Positions 8,399-17,657 of a stretch of DNA of 64,000 nt are shown in pieces. The notes under the pieces are model-generated. The model did not search any database, was not told the origin of the DNA, and was given only the letters and a program-made list of their open reading frames with translations. Origin of the DNA: SIG480 sp045595365. Its GTDB lineage: Bacteria; Bacillota; Clostridia; Oscillospirales; JAAYXM01. The position numbers and the translations under genes are program-made. Each line of letters starts with the position of its first letter. Within the stretch, counting starts at the first letter, position 1. The DNA is taken from contig JAZOAI010000028.1 in the NCBI GenBank assembly GCA_045595365.1, forward strand, positions 1 through 64,000. Reading direction: 5' to 3'.

Positions 8399-10903
8399 AT
8401 GAAAAACAAAAGACTTTTAGCTCTGATTACGGTGCTTTTCCTCTCTTTTTCGCTCGCACCGGCAGCATCGGCGTTTTCGTATGCCGATATGTCTGCAGAG
8501 TTTGGCATATCAGGCTATGAAATCACCAAAGTCGCACCTGAAACAAACTACATCTCCCTCTCGGCTTCGAATGAGAGCGGAAAACAGAATATAAATGCTG
8601 TTGAATTTAATCCCCAAAATCCTTACACCTCTCTCCGCGCAGGAAAGAGCGCAGGGTATGTTTACAGCACTCAGACGGTCAACACGATTGCAAACAATAT
8701 GAGTGATACAAACGGTGGTGACGTTGCTGTTGCCGCAATAAACGGGGACTTTTTCTCCTTCGGTGTCGGCGTTCCTCACGGCATTTTTATTGACGAGGGT
8801 AGAATTCTCTCCACCCCTCCCCAGTATTATGCAGCTTTCGGGCTTACCTACGACAACAAGCCGTTTATCACCCGCCACGGGACCATTCTCGATAAGGAAT
8901 TTCGCATAAACGGAATTCTCTGCGACATAACAGGCATCAACAATGCCCATGCAAAAAACGCAGATTCGCTTATGCTATACACCTCTGACTATGCGCGCGG
9001 AACAAAAACAGGGACTGAAGCCTATGAGCTTTTATGTCGCGTAAACTTCGGAGACGTGCGCCATGGTGAAACATTGAACTTTACGATTGAAGAAGTCTTT
9101 GATGCCGTCGGCAATACCACGCTCAGAGACGGATATATAGTCCTCTCAGCCCAGGGCACAAGAATTAACGACCTTAAAAAGCTGAGTGTCGGTGAGACAC
9201 ACGAAATAAGCTTTCGATTCAACGAATTCTGGTCAAACGTGAAATTTGCCGTGGGCGGAATCGAGCTTCTTCTGAAAGACGGAGAAATTTACAGCACAGC
9301 AGATTCATCAAACGAACCACGCACATCTGTCGGAATCCGACCTGACGGGACTGTTGTTATGGCAACCTTTGACGGAAGGCAGGACGATGCTAAGGGAATG
9401 TCATACAAAACCGCCGCACAGGCTATGCGGGCACTCGGATGCACAGATGCGCTCAACCTTGATGGCGGCGGCTCGACCACCTTCGTTCTCCGCGCACCGG
9501 GTGAAAAGCAAACAAGCATTGTGAATAAAGTTTCAGGCTCAAGCCCGCGCCAGGTTGCAAACGCGCTTGTTCTTATGAACACCGCACCTACCGGAAGAAC
9601 AGAGAATATCACGATTTCTCCGAAGTCACGCACTGTTCTTGCCGGCGGAGCTTATACTTTCCGAGTTTCAGGTGCATATGACGAAAACTTCAAGCCTACC
9701 TCCATTCCCTCAGACATAACGTGGGAAACGGATCTTTCGGGCATAATAGATGCAAACGGAACCTTTTATGCTGATGAGGCAGGCGTGTTTGACATTTTTG
9801 CACAAAGCGGCAATATAACTGCCACGGCGAGCATCAAAGTCTGCGACAGGGTTGATGCAATAATTCCCGACACAAACCTGATGATTGCCCGTGCAGGAGA
9901 TAGCTTTGAGCTTTCCGCTTCGGCAATGCTTGACGGAAAGAAAGTTGAAGCATCAAACGAGCAGTTTACCTGGAGTGCCCCCGAAACCCTCGGGTTCTTC
10001 ACCGCTCCCGGAAAATTCACGCTTTCCGAGACTGCCGTTAAAGGAGAAATAACAATAAGCTATGGAGAGACCTCGGCAACAGTTAAGGTAGAGCCCGAAA
10101 CTCCGCCGGTTCCCATCACAGGCTTTGAGGGAGATGAGGTTTCCTTCATCCCGGCAGGAATCGGAACAAAGGTAAACCCCAATTCAAAATACGAAATTGA
10201 CCCGAAGTTTGTATATAGCGACAACCGTTCCTTAAAGGTTTACTATAACTTCTTGAACACGGAAGGCTCCGTCGGTTCTTACTATGCGATTTCTCCCGAC
10301 TCTGCCGATAATTCCGCATATAACCTCACAAACATTCCGAAAAAGCTCGGTATGTTTGTGTACGGTGACGGAAGCGGGATTACACTCCGCAGCATTCTTG
10401 AGGAGACTTCGGGGAAACAGCATTACGTTTCCTTCGGCAAGATTGAGCATATCGGTTGGAAATATATGGAAGCCGAGATTCCTACAGATATTGTCTCTCC
10501 CATATATATAAAGGCTCCGGTGAACCTTGTTTCAAATCCGGAAAAGCTCACGCACGGCTGTCTCTACTTTGACAACCTCCGCGCAGTTTACAGCGACACT
10601 GCAGACGACGTCACCCCACCTACGATAACCAAAGCATGGCCGTCAGAGGGGATGATGACATATGGCAGAAACCCCTCAATCGGAGTAATCCTCGCGGATT
10701 CGGATACAGGAATTGACCCAGAAAGTGTCCAAATCCACGTTAACGGCTACAACTGCACAGATCGCCTTTTTGACGAAACAACCGGCAAAATCTCATACAC
10801 CGTTAAAAACGCACTCAAGCCCGGATACCATTCCATCTATATCCGTGCGCGTGACAAGGCAGGAAACCTTCTCTCACGCGAATGGAAGTTTGAGGTACGA
10901 TAA
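8399..10903 (+). CDS. secreted phosphodiester glycosidase (NAGPA-like) with Ig-like and C-terminal sugar-binding-type domains
   Basis: The 834-residue product starts with a clear signal peptide (MKNKRLLALITVLF... to about residue 25). Residues about 90-400 form a phosphodiester glycosidase (NAGPA/DUF2233) domain, shown by the AINGDFF, HGIFID, RTSVGI and ALNLDGGGSTT motifs. A bacterial Ig-like region (about 400-580), a beta-rich domain starting GFEGDEVSF and a final TPPTITKAWPS Ig-like domain follow. The enzyme probably cleaves phosphodiester-linked sugars in cell-wall polymers outside the cell. I chose the ATG at 8399, after TTTTGGAGG; the frame is open further upstream only because it overlaps the end of secA. 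It starts 32 nt after secA and overlaps the next gene by one base. Confidence 0.85.
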   Translation: MKNKRLLALITVLFLSFSLAPAASAFSYADMSAEFGISGYEITKVAPETNYISLSASNESGKQNINAVEFNPQNPYTSLRAGKSAGYVYSTQTVNTIANNMSDTNGGDVAVAAINGDFFSFGVGVPHGIFIDEGRILSTPPQYYAAFGLTYDNKPFITRHGTILDKEFRINGILCDITGINNAHAKNADSLMLYTSDYARGTKTGTEAYELLCRVNFGDVRHGETLNFTIEEVFDAVGNTTLRDGYIVLSAQGTRINDLKKLSVGETHEISFRFNEFWSNVKFAVGGIELLLKDGEIYSTADSSNEPRTSVGIRPDGTVVMATFDGRQDDAKGMSYKTAAQAMRALGCTDALNLDGGGSTTFVLRAPGEKQTSIVNKVSGSSPRQVANALVLMNTAPTGRTENITISPKSRTVLAGGAYTFRVSGAYDENFKPTSIPSDITWETDLSGIIDANGTFYADEAGVFDIFAQSGNITATASIKVCDRVDAIIPDTNLMIARAGDSFELSASAMLDGKKVEASNEQFTWSAPETLGFFTAPGKFTLSETAVKGEITISYGETSATVKVEPETPPVPITGFEGDEVSFIPAGIGTKVNPNSKYEIDPKFVYSDNRSLKVYYNFLNTEGSVGSYYAISPDSADNSAYNLTNIPKKLGMFVYGDGSGITLRSILEETSGKQHYVSFGKIEHIGWKYMEAEIPTDIVSPIYIKAPVNLVSNPEKLTHGCLYFDNLRAVYSDTADDVTPPTITKAWPSEGMMTYGRNPSIGVILADSDTGIDPESVQIHVNGYNCTDRLFDETTGKISYTVKNALKPGYHSIYIRARDKAGNLLSREWKFEVR

Positions 10904-11979
10904 TGTTTAAACGCCGGATTGATTCCTTAAGAGCAAAGCTTTCGGAGAATTCGCTTTCTGCTTATCTCATAACTTCATATGAAAACTACCGGTATTTTTC
11001 AGGCTTTTCGGGGAGCAACTGCGCACTTATAATAACAAAAGACCGCCTCTTTGCTTTTACAGACGGGCGGTATGATGTTCAGATTCACTCTCAGACAAGG
11101 GGCTTTGAGATCACGATAATATCAAATCCGATGCACCGCCATATTGCGGAGTGTCTCTCCTCTCTCGCCCCGTTTTCTGTTGGCTATGAAACTCACAGCA
11201 TAACGGACTTTTTCCTTCGCAACATAAAAGAGCTTGCGGGTGACGATGTTTCATTTGTCCCCTGCGCTGATTTCGGAGAAGAAATCCGCATGGTAAAGGA
11301 TGAGCTTGAGATTTCCCAAATCCGCCGCGCGGCAAAATGCGCCGATGACGCCTTTGCCGTTCTCTGCAAAAAACTCTCGCGAGGGATGACCGAGCGCGAG
11401 GCGGCAGCTCTTTTAGAATATGAAATGGCCTGCCGAAAAAGCGAAGGCGCAGCGTTTGCAACCATTGCGGCTAGTGACCTCCGCGGTGCTATGCCACACG
11501 CCGAGGCTGAGGATGTCAAAATCCCGCCCGATTGCCTTATGACCTTTGATTTTGGCGCAGTCTGCAGCGGTTATCGCTCTGATATAACGCGGACAATCCA
11601 CATAGGAAACCCAAAACAAGAGCTTCTTGACCTTTGGGAGCTTGTTTTTGAGGTTCAGCAAAAATGCGTTGCGGCAGTCCGCCCCGGGCTTTCCTGCCGC
11701 GAGCTTGATGCTATGGCAAGGCGGCTTTTTGCAGACCGGGGAATGGAAGAATATTTTACCCATTCTCTCGGCCACGGTGTCGGCCTCGCAGTCCACGAAT
11801 CTCCGACACTCTCGAAACGCTCAAATCAAGTTCTTAAGGAAAATATGATTGTGACCGTTGAGCCCGGGCTTTATGTAGAGGGGCTTGGCGGAGTCCGCAT
11901 TGAGGACACCGTTCTCGTCACAAAAGGCGGCGGAGAAGCGCTTACCCTCGCGCCGCACAGAATAAATATCAAGCTATGA
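10903..11979 (+). CDS. M24 family metallopeptidase (Xaa-Pro aminopeptidase/dipeptidase-like)
   Basis: The 358-residue protein has a creatinase-like N-terminal domain (SYENYRYFSGFSGSN) and a pita-bread catalytic domain. Metal-ligand motifs are MTFDFGAVCSGYRSDITRT (two Asp), SLGHGVGLAVHE (His) and VTVEPGLYVEGLGGVRIED (two Glu). The substrate is probably X-Pro peptides. No signal peptide is seen, so it is cytosolic. Its ATG overlaps the TAA of the previous gene (TAATG), indicating translational coupling. Confidence 0.92.
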   Translation: MFKRRIDSLRAKLSENSLSAYLITSYENYRYFSGFSGSNCALIITKDRLFAFTDGRYDVQIHSQTRGFEITIISNPMHRHIAECLSSLAPFSVGYETHSITDFFLRNIKELAGDDVSFVPCADFGEEIRMVKDELEISQIRRAAKCADDAFAVLCKKLSRGMTEREAAALLEYEMACRKSEGAAFATIAASDLRGAMPHAEAEDVKIPPDCLMTFDFGAVCSGYRSDITRTIHIGNPKQELLDLWELVFEVQQKCVAAVRPGLSCRELDAMARRLFADRGMEEYFTHSLGHGVGLAVHESPTLSKRSNQVLKENMIVTVEPGLYVEGLGGVRIEDTVLVTKGGGEALTLAPHRINIKL

Positions 11980-12010
11980 TGTCATTTCAGTTAACTCTGA
12001 GGTTTTTGAT

Positions 12011-13024
12011 ATGAAAAAGAAAGTTCTTGTAGGTATGAGCGGCGGGGTTGATTCCTCCGTTGCTGCGTATCTTCTTATGAATGACTATGACGTATGCGGC
12101 GTTACGCTTCTCCTTCACGGGAATGACGACCGCGATGCAAAAGAAGTCTGCAATCGCTTGGGGATTCCGCATATCTCCCATAACGCAGAAGCGGATTTCA
12201 AGCGGCATGTTATAGATAATTTTACAAGTGAATATCGCGCCGCAAGGACTCCGAACCCATGCATTTTGTGTAATGAACACATAAAGTTCGGCACAATGCT
12301 CACGCTTGCTGACAAGCTTGGCGCCGATATGATTGCAACCGGGCATTATTCTCGCCTTACGAAGCATAACGGTGAGCTTTTCCCCGCCCGCGCCCTTTTC
12401 TCTGAGAAAGACCAGACCTATGCGCTTTGCCGCTTGTCTCAGAAAAAGCTTTCGCGCTCGCTCTTCCCGCTCGGCGAGATTTCAAAAGAACGCGTGCGCG
12501 AAATAGCTCGGGAAATCGGGCTTTCCGTTGCGGAGAAGGGCGACAGCCAGGACATTTGCTTCATCCCCGATGGAGACTATGCCTCGTATATCGAAAACCG
12601 GTTTGGCAAATCCAAGCCCGGCATTTTCCGCGGTCCAAAAGGAGAGAACCTTGGAAAACACAAGGGGCTCATCCACTATACAGTCGGTCAGAGAAGAGGG
12701 CTTGGCATCGCCTATTCCGAACGCATTTTTGTTTCAAGGCTTGATCCGGGAACAAACGAGGTAATCCTCGGCTTTGAAGGCTCGCAGAGCCGAAGCGAGG
12801 TCTCGGCATCATGTATGAGCTGGATAAGCGACACTCCTCCCGTCGGCCGTTTTTCATGCATGGGAAAAATCAGATACAACTCCCGCGCGGCCGAGTGCGA
12901 GGTTGAAGTTTCGGAAGACAGAGCCTTTGCTCTCTTTTCGGAGCCGCAACGCGGCGTTTCTCCCGGGCAGTCACTTGTTCTTTATGATGGCGACCGTTTA
13001 ATCGGCGGTGGCTTTATAGATTAA
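12011..13024 (+). CDS. mnmA: tRNA-specific 2-thiouridylase MnmA
   Basis: The 337-residue enzyme has the PP-loop GMSGGVDSSVAAYLL near the start, the first catalytic cysteine in NPCILCNEHIKFG, the second in SQDICFIPDGDY, and the C-terminal beta-barrel HYTVGQRRGLGI/RLDP region. It adds sulfur to U34 of tRNA-Lys, -Glu and -Gln using ATP and a persulfide donor. The upstream gap is 31 nt and the gene lies in the secA-to-hydrolase run. MnmA proteins are usually about 350-370 residues, so this one is slightly short but complete. Confidence 0.95.
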   Translation: MKKKVLVGMSGGVDSSVAAYLLMNDYDVCGVTLLLHGNDDRDAKEVCNRLGIPHISHNAEADFKRHVIDNFTSEYRAARTPNPCILCNEHIKFGTMLTLADKLGADMIATGHYSRLTKHNGELFPARALFSEKDQTYALCRLSQKKLSRSLFPLGEISKERVREIAREIGLSVAEKGDSQDICFIPDGDYASYIENRFGKSKPGIFRGPKGENLGKHKGLIHYTVGQRRGLGIAYSERIFVSRLDPGTNEVILGFEGSQSRSEVSASCMSWISDTPPVGRFSCMGKIRYNSRAAECEVEVSEDRAFALFSEPQRGVSPGQSLVLYDGDRLIGGGFID

Positions 13025-13049
13025 CTCTTTTAAAAAGGGGGTAGCCCAT

Positions 13050-13691
13050 ATGTTTGAAAATATGAAAGCTGATCTTCGCGCGGCGCGCGAGCGCGACCCT
13101 GCCGCAAGAAGCAACCTTGAGGTTTTTGTTCTCTATTCTGGTTTTCACGCTATATGTCACCACAGAGTAGCTCATTTTTATTACCGACACAAGCTTTTCT
13201 TTCTTGCAAGGCTCACGTCGCAGCTCAATAAGTTTTTTACGGGGGTCGAGATTCACCCTGCCGCAAAAATCGGCCCGGGTTGCTTCATTGACCACGGAAC
13301 AGGCGTCGTCATAGGCGAGACGACCGAAATCGGCTCAAACTGCACAATATACCAGGGCGCAACTCTCGGAGGAACCGGAAAGGATGTCGGCAAGCGCCAC
13401 CCCACCCTTGGGAACAACGTTATGGTTGGCGCAGGCGCCAAGGTCTTAGGACCGTTTACGGTCGGCGATAACTCGAAGATTGCAGCAAACGCCGTTGTTC
13501 TGGATACGGTCCCGCCCGATTCGACCGCTGTCGGCGTTCCCGCAAGGGTTGCAAGGAGAAACGGAGTTAAGCCTGAAAGTGCAGACCTTGACCAGATACA
13601 TATTCCTGACCCCATTGCCCAGGAGCTTTGTGCGCTTCGCATTGAGCTTTCGAAGCTAAAAAAGGAGCTTGACGAGATTAAAAATGATTAA
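13050..13691 (+). CDS. cysE: serine O-acetyltransferase CysE
   Basis: The 213-residue protein has the N-terminal helical part (VLYSGFHAICHHRVAHFYY) and a left-handed beta-helix with GVEIHPAAKIGPGCFIDHG, TGVVIGETTEIG and GATLGGTGK, diagnostic of CysE. It acetylates serine from acetyl-CoA, the first step of cysteine synthesis. Clostridial CysE proteins of this size lack the long N-terminal extension of enteric ones. A GGGGG-rich ribosome site precedes the ATG, and the 3' end overlaps the next gene by 8 bases. Confidence 0.95.
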   Translation: MFENMKADLRAARERDPAARSNLEVFVLYSGFHAICHHRVAHFYYRHKLFFLARLTSQLNKFFTGVEIHPAAKIGPGCFIDHGTGVVIGETTEIGSNCTIYQGATLGGTGKDVGKRHPTLGNNVMVGAGAKVLGPFTVGDNSKIAANAVVLDTVPPDSTAVGVPARVARRNGVKPESADLDQIHIPDPIAQELCALRIELSKLKKELDEIKND

Positions 13692-14682
13692 GCAATATAC
13701 CGAATCTCCGGAAAAAAGCGAATATTCAAGGCGAGAGTATCTCTCAGGGATACTCTCGCTCATTGACGTCGGGTTTTCCACCCTTCCTCATAAGAAAGAC
13801 GCCTCTCCTCTTGAGCTTGCCCTCGGCGCACCGCTTGACCGCGAGGTTTCCTCTCCCTGCCCGATGTCGCAGGAATATTTAGGGCGTGATGACCTTTGCG
13901 AAATATACCGCCTGAGGTTTTCCCCACTGCCCAAAACGCCGTTTTACGCACTTTTGTTTGTCCCCCACAAGGTAACCTCTCCGTCGCCGCTCGTAATCGC
14001 CGCGCACGGGCTTTTGGGAACTGCCGAGCTTATGTACGGAATGCATGGCAAAAACGGATACAGCAATCTCATAGCGCGCTTGCTTTCGAAAAACGTTTGC
14101 GTTCTTGCGCCGACCTTTCTTCTCTGGAACTGTGGCGCAAGCCCTGCAAGGCCGTGTTATGAAACAAAGTATGACAGAGTCAAAATTGACAGAGAGCTTA
14201 AAAAGCTTGGTGGGAGCATAACGGCCCTTGAGGTTTTCTTTCTCCTCCGCGCGATTGATTCTCTCTCAAAGCTTCGTTTTCTCGACACTACAAAGCTCGC
14301 TGCCTGCGGAATGTCATACGGCGCTTTTCTCACGCTTCGCGCTATGGCAGTTTCTCCCTTGATTAAATCGGGATACTTTATGTCGTGTGCAAACGGAAGC
14401 CTTGACAAGCGTTGGCCTGAATGGCAATTCCGCGAGCCATACAGAACACTTCGGGATTCTGAGCTTCTTGGCCTTTGTGCCCCTCGCCCGGTATATGTCG
14501 AAGTCGGGAGATACGACGATATTTTCCCTGTTTCCGGAGCTGTGAGCGAGGCCACGGCCGCCGAGTTTCATTATAAATCCGCAAATTGCGAGAAGAACTT
14601 TCGTTTTTCAATATGGGAAGGCGGGCATATAGTAAACCCGGCAGATAATGGAATTGAGTTTATGTTAAAATCTCTTTCGTAA
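13684..14682 (+). CDS. alpha/beta-hydrolase (esterase-like)
   Basis: The 332-residue product shows the alpha/beta-hydrolase plan: an oxyanion segment AAHGLLGTAELM, the nucleophile elbow GMSYG (Ser), an acid region EVGRYDDIFP, and a C-terminal WEGGHIV His. It resembles acetyl-xylan-esterase or dienelactone-hydrolase-like proteins, but the substrate is unknown. No signal peptide is seen. The ATG at 13684 lies inside the end of cysE; a TTG 15 nt upstream is also possible. It is the last gene before the gdhA promoter. Confidence 0.75.
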   Translation: MIKQYTESPEKSEYSRREYLSGILSLIDVGFSTLPHKKDASPLELALGAPLDREVSSPCPMSQEYLGRDDLCEIYRLRFSPLPKTPFYALLFVPHKVTSPSPLVIAAHGLLGTAELMYGMHGKNGYSNLIARLLSKNVCVLAPTFLLWNCGASPARPCYETKYDRVKIDRELKKLGGSITALEVFFLLRAIDSLSKLRFLDTTKLAACGMSYGAFLTLRAMAVSPLIKSGYFMSCANGSLDKRWPEWQFREPYRTLRDSELLGLCAPRPVYVEVGRYDDIFPVSGAVSEATAAEFHYKSANCEKNFRFSIWEGGHIVNPADNGIEFMLKSLS

Positions 14683-14725
14683 TAATCTGACAGCATCACA
14701 AACTTTTTTTACACATACCATTTAG

Positions 14726-14753
14726 TTGACAAATCTTCAAAAGATGATATAAT
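14726..14753 (+). promoter_or_regulatory. consensus sigma-A promoter of gdhA
   Basis: TTGACA (14726-14731), a 16-bp spacer and a perfect TATAAT (14748-14753), 44 nt upstream of the gdhA start. This suggests strong expression. Confidence 0.85.
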
Positions 14754-14797
14754 TTAAAAAGGGGTAATACCCAAATTTTTTCTGTGAGGGAGATAAT

Positions 14798-16144
14798 ATG
14801 ACAGAATATATGCAGCGCGTTCTTGACTCTGTCAAGGAACGCAACAAAGGAGAAACACTTTTCATTCAGACAGTTGAAGAAGTTTTTGCAAGCATTGAGC
14901 CGATTGTCGCAAAACACCCTGAATACGAAAAAGCAGGGCTTCTGGAGAGGCTTTGCGAGCCTGACCGCCAGATAGCTTTCCGCGTTACGTGGGAAGACGA
15001 CAACGGAAAGATTCACACAAACCGCGGCTGGCGCGTTCAGTTCAACGGCGCGATCGGCCCGTACAAGGGCGGGCTTCGTTTTCACCCGTCTGTCACTCTT
15101 GACACGATGAAGTTTCTCGCCTTTGAGCAGACTTTTAAAAACAGTCTGACAGGGCTTCCGATTGGCGGTGCAAAGGGCGGCTCGGATTTTGACCCGAGAG
15201 GCAAGTCCGACTCTGAAATTATGCGCTTCTGCCAGAGCTTTATGACGGAGCTTTATCGCCACATTGGCCCTGACGTTGACGTTCCCGCAGGTGACATCGG
15301 CGTTGGCGGGCGCGAGATAGGCTATCTCTTCGGTCAGTACAAGCGCATTAAGGCTTGCTGGGAAAATGGCGTTCTCACGGGCAAAGGGCTTACATACGGC
15401 GGCTCATACTTCCGCCCCGAAGCTACGGGCTACGGTGCAGTTTATTATCTCCAGGAAGTCCTTAAGCACTTTGGCGATTCCATAAAGGGCAAGACAGTTG
15501 CGGTTTCAGGCTTTGGCAACGTTGCGTGGGGCGTCTGCAAGAAGGTTGCAGAGCTTGGCGGGCGTGTTGTCACGATCTCCGGCCCTGATGGTTATTGCTA
15601 TGACCCCGACGGAATTATTACTGACGAGAAGATTGAATATCTCCTTGAGATGCGCTCTTCAGGCCGTGACCGTGCCGAGGATTATGCAGACAAGTTCGGC
15701 TGTAAGTTTGTTCCGAAAGCAAAGGTCTGGGGTGAGAAGGTCGACATCGCTATGCCCTGTGCTTATCAGAACGAAATCGGCATGGATGAAGCCAAGCAGA
15801 TTGTCGAAAACGGCGTACCGTACTACATAGAGGTTGCAAATATGCCGACAACAAATGAAGCTATTGCATACCTTCGGGACAACATTAAGATTGTTGCTCC
15901 GTCAAAGGCGGTTAATGCCGGAGGTGTTGCAACAAGCGCACTCGAAATGGCTCAGAACACCATGAGATACAACTGGGAGCCCGCAGAGGTTGATGCAAAG
16001 CTCCACTCCATTATGAAGAATATCCACGACAACTCCGCAGCTGCAGCTGAGGAAGTCGGCCTTGGGTACGACCTTATCGCAGGCGCGAACATCGCAGGCT
16101 TTAAGAAGGTCGCAGAAGCTATGCTTCAGGAAGGCATATACTAA
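14798..16144 (+). CDS. gdhA: NADP-type glutamate dehydrogenase
   Basis: The 448-residue enzyme is a hexameric class glutamate dehydrogenase. It carries RVTWEDDNGKIHTNRGWRVQ, the catalytic-lysine loop GLPIGGAKGGSDFDP, the VPAGDIGVGGREIGYL segment, and a nucleotide-binding SGFGNVAWG motif. The length and motifs match the anabolic NADP enzymes (about 445-450 residues), which assimilate ammonia with 2-oxoglutarate. The gene has its own consensus promoter, a GAGGGAG ribosome site and a perfect terminator, so it is an independent and probably highly expressed unit. Confidence 0.96.
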   Translation: MTEYMQRVLDSVKERNKGETLFIQTVEEVFASIEPIVAKHPEYEKAGLLERLCEPDRQIAFRVTWEDDNGKIHTNRGWRVQFNGAIGPYKGGLRFHPSVTLDTMKFLAFEQTFKNSLTGLPIGGAKGGSDFDPRGKSDSEIMRFCQSFMTELYRHIGPDVDVPAGDIGVGGREIGYLFGQYKRIKACWENGVLTGKGLTYGGSYFRPEATGYGAVYYLQEVLKHFGDSIKGKTVAVSGFGNVAWGVCKKVAELGGRVVTISGPDGYCYDPDGIITDEKIEYLLEMRSSGRDRAEDYADKFGCKFVPKAKVWGEKVDIAMPCAYQNEIGMDEAKQIVENGVPYYIEVANMPTTNEAIAYLRDNIKIVAPSKAVNAGGVATSALEMAQNTMRYNWEPAEVDAKLHSIMKNIHDNSAAAAEEVGLGYDLIAGANIAGFKKVAEAMLQEGIY

Positions 16145-16156
16145 AAAAATATTAAT

Positions 16157-16192
16157 AAAAACGAGCTAACCGTACGGTTAGCTCGTTTTTTA
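16157..16192 (+). terminator. intrinsic terminator of gdhA
   Basis: A perfect palindrome with 13-base half-sites (ACGAGCTAACCGT / ACGGTTAGCTCGT) is flanked by A and T runs. The symmetric flanks mean it can also serve the convergent gene. Confidence 0.88.
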
Positions 16193-16199
16193 TCTTCTA

Positions 16200-17489
16200 T
16201 TACCACTCGCACTCGAGAAGGCCGTCATCACGAAGGATTATCTTTGTTCCGAACGGCTCACACATTTTTGCAAAATATTCTGCAATTTCCGGATTATAGC
16301 TGCGGCGCGGCAGGCCGTTTTCGGACTTATTGCCCTTCATCGACATCTCAACCGGCATAAACGTAAGCTTTTTAAGCTTTGTCCCCTCAGTTTCCCAGAA
16401 CGGAATTACGGAGCGGAACATACGCGGGTCTTCCATAAGGCCGACAGTAAAGTTCTTCGAGCGCTTTTTGAGAAGCTCGTGAACGGTTGAGCCGGATGTA
16501 AGCCCATGCTTTGTGAAAAAGTCCTCAGGCGCAACCTCTACGTTGTAAAGCTGAAGCACGAAATCACCGAGCGAATAGAAAATCGGGCAATCCTTATAAA
16601 CCTCAACAGGGCGGAGAAGATGCGGGCCGTGGCCAACGACTGCGTGAGCACCGGCATCAATGCAGTGGTGAGCAAAATCCTGCAGAAACTGTGACGGATT
16701 TTCCTTTGCATCTCCGCTGAGCTGATGAGAATGAACGGAGACCATAATATAATCTGCCTGGAACTGGGCCTCATAAATTGCCTTTTCAACGCGGGCAATA
16801 TCAGCCTGATTTATCTCCATAACATACTTTGGCTTCTCACCAAGCTTAAACTTCATTGTGCCGAATTCTGCCTCGTCACTTGCAAGCTCTGCATAATAGC
16901 CTTCCTTGCGGACAATCTCACGTGAAGCGTTGATATTAGTTTCCTTTGCGATGCGCTTGATTATGTCGATATCCTCCTGCGGAAGCTCAACATAGCTCTC
17001 AACACGAAGGCCGTTTATGCCGGGGCGCCCCGGGAAGAGCGGAGACTGCTCACCTGCCATCATTGATGCATCGAAGGTGGAATTGACTGCAATAAGTGCA
17101 ACGCGGCCGTTTTTGGTTTCGAGGTACTTTGGAGCAGAAGCTTCGGCAAGGTTTCTGCCGACTCCGGCGTGGACAAGCCCGCTGTCTTCAACTGCCCTGA
17201 GAGTTGTCTCAAGACCGCCGTATGAGAAGTCGAGAACGTGGTTATTGTTGAAGCTTGTCATATTGAAGCCGAGCTTCTTGATGTCATCAAGAACTTCGGG
17301 GTTTGTGCGGATGTATGTACCGCCGCTGAACTGGGAAGCGCAGGTTTCGCCAACGTGGTTGAGCGTGGTTTCAAGATTGAAGAAGCGCGCATCACCCTGC
17401 TCAATAAAGGGTTTAAGTTCGGTATATCCTTCATAGTCCGGATAAATTCTCTTCTGGATAATCATATCCCCTGCTGCAGTGAATTTCAT
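16200..17489 (-). CDS. CapA-family protein (metallophosphatase fold)
   Basis: The 429-residue protein matches the PGA_cap/CapA family, seen in the AAGDMI start, FFNLETTLN, FNNNHVLDF, HSHQ, GAHAVVGHGPHLLRPVE and IFYSLGDFV blocks. Relatives act in poly-gamma-glutamate capsule synthesis or are uncharacterised calcineurin-like phosphatases. No signal peptide or membrane segment is visible here, and no capsule genes are nearby, so an intracellular hydrolase role is also possible. It has a GGAGG ribosome site and follows an 18-codon mini-ORF on the same transcript. Confidence 0.85.
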   Translation of the reverse strand: MKFTAAGDMIIQKRIYPDYEGYTELKPFIEQGDARFFNLETTLNHVGETCASQFSGGTYIRTNPEVLDDIKKLGFNMTSFNNNHVLDFSYGGLETTLRAVEDSGLVHAGVGRNLAEASAPKYLETKNGRVALIAVNSTFDASMMAGEQSPLFPGRPGINGLRVESYVELPQEDIDIIKRIAKETNINASREIVRKEGYYAELASDEAEFGTMKFKLGEKPKYVMEINQADIARVEKAIYEAQFQADYIMVSVHSHQLSGDAKENPSQFLQDFAHHCIDAGAHAVVGHGPHLLRPVEVYKDCPIFYSLGDFVLQLYNVEVAPEDFFTKHGLTSGSTVHELLKKRSKNFTVGLMEDPRMFRSVIPFWETEGTKLKKLTFMPVEMSMKGNKSENGLPRRSYNPEIAEYFAKMCEPFGTKIILRDDGLLECEW

Positions 17490-17503
17490 TTTCTATTCCT
17501 CCA

Positions 17504-17560
17504 TTAATTTTCTTTCACATACTGCTTTATTGCAAAATCAAGTGCTGAAGATTCCATCAT
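17504..17560 (-). CDS. possible 18-codon leader peptide
   Basis: ATG ATG and sixteen more codons (MMESSALDFAIKQYVKEN) follow an AAAGGA ribosome site and end 14 nt before the CapA-like start. It sits between the promoter at 17591-17618 and the main gene. It may be a regulatory leader or simply chance. Confidence 0.3.
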   Translation of the reverse strand: MMESSALDFAIKQYVKEN

Positions 17561-17590
17561 CCTTTTCCTTTCAACTCTGCACGTACGATA

Positions 17591-17618
17591 ATTATATCAC
17601 ACGTCAAAAAAGAATCAA
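17591..17618 (-). promoter_or_regulatory. sigma-A promoter of the CapA-like gene
   Basis: Minus strand: TTGATT (17613-17618), a 16-bp spacer, and TGA-TATAAT (17591-17599, extended -10). The -35 lies in the stem of the preceding terminator, the same arrangement as at 1217-1244. Confidence 0.7.
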
Positions 17619-17656
17619 GAAGAAAAGACAGTTTTACCCGTCTTTTCTTCTTGATT
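17613..17656 (-). terminator. intrinsic terminator of the Na/Pi cotransporter gene
   Basis: A perfect 17-bp stem (AATCAAGAAGAAAAGAC with its complement at 17640-17656) with a 10-nt loop is followed by a T run on the minus strand. It begins at the stop codon of the transporter. Confidence 0.9.
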
Positions 17657-17657
17657 T

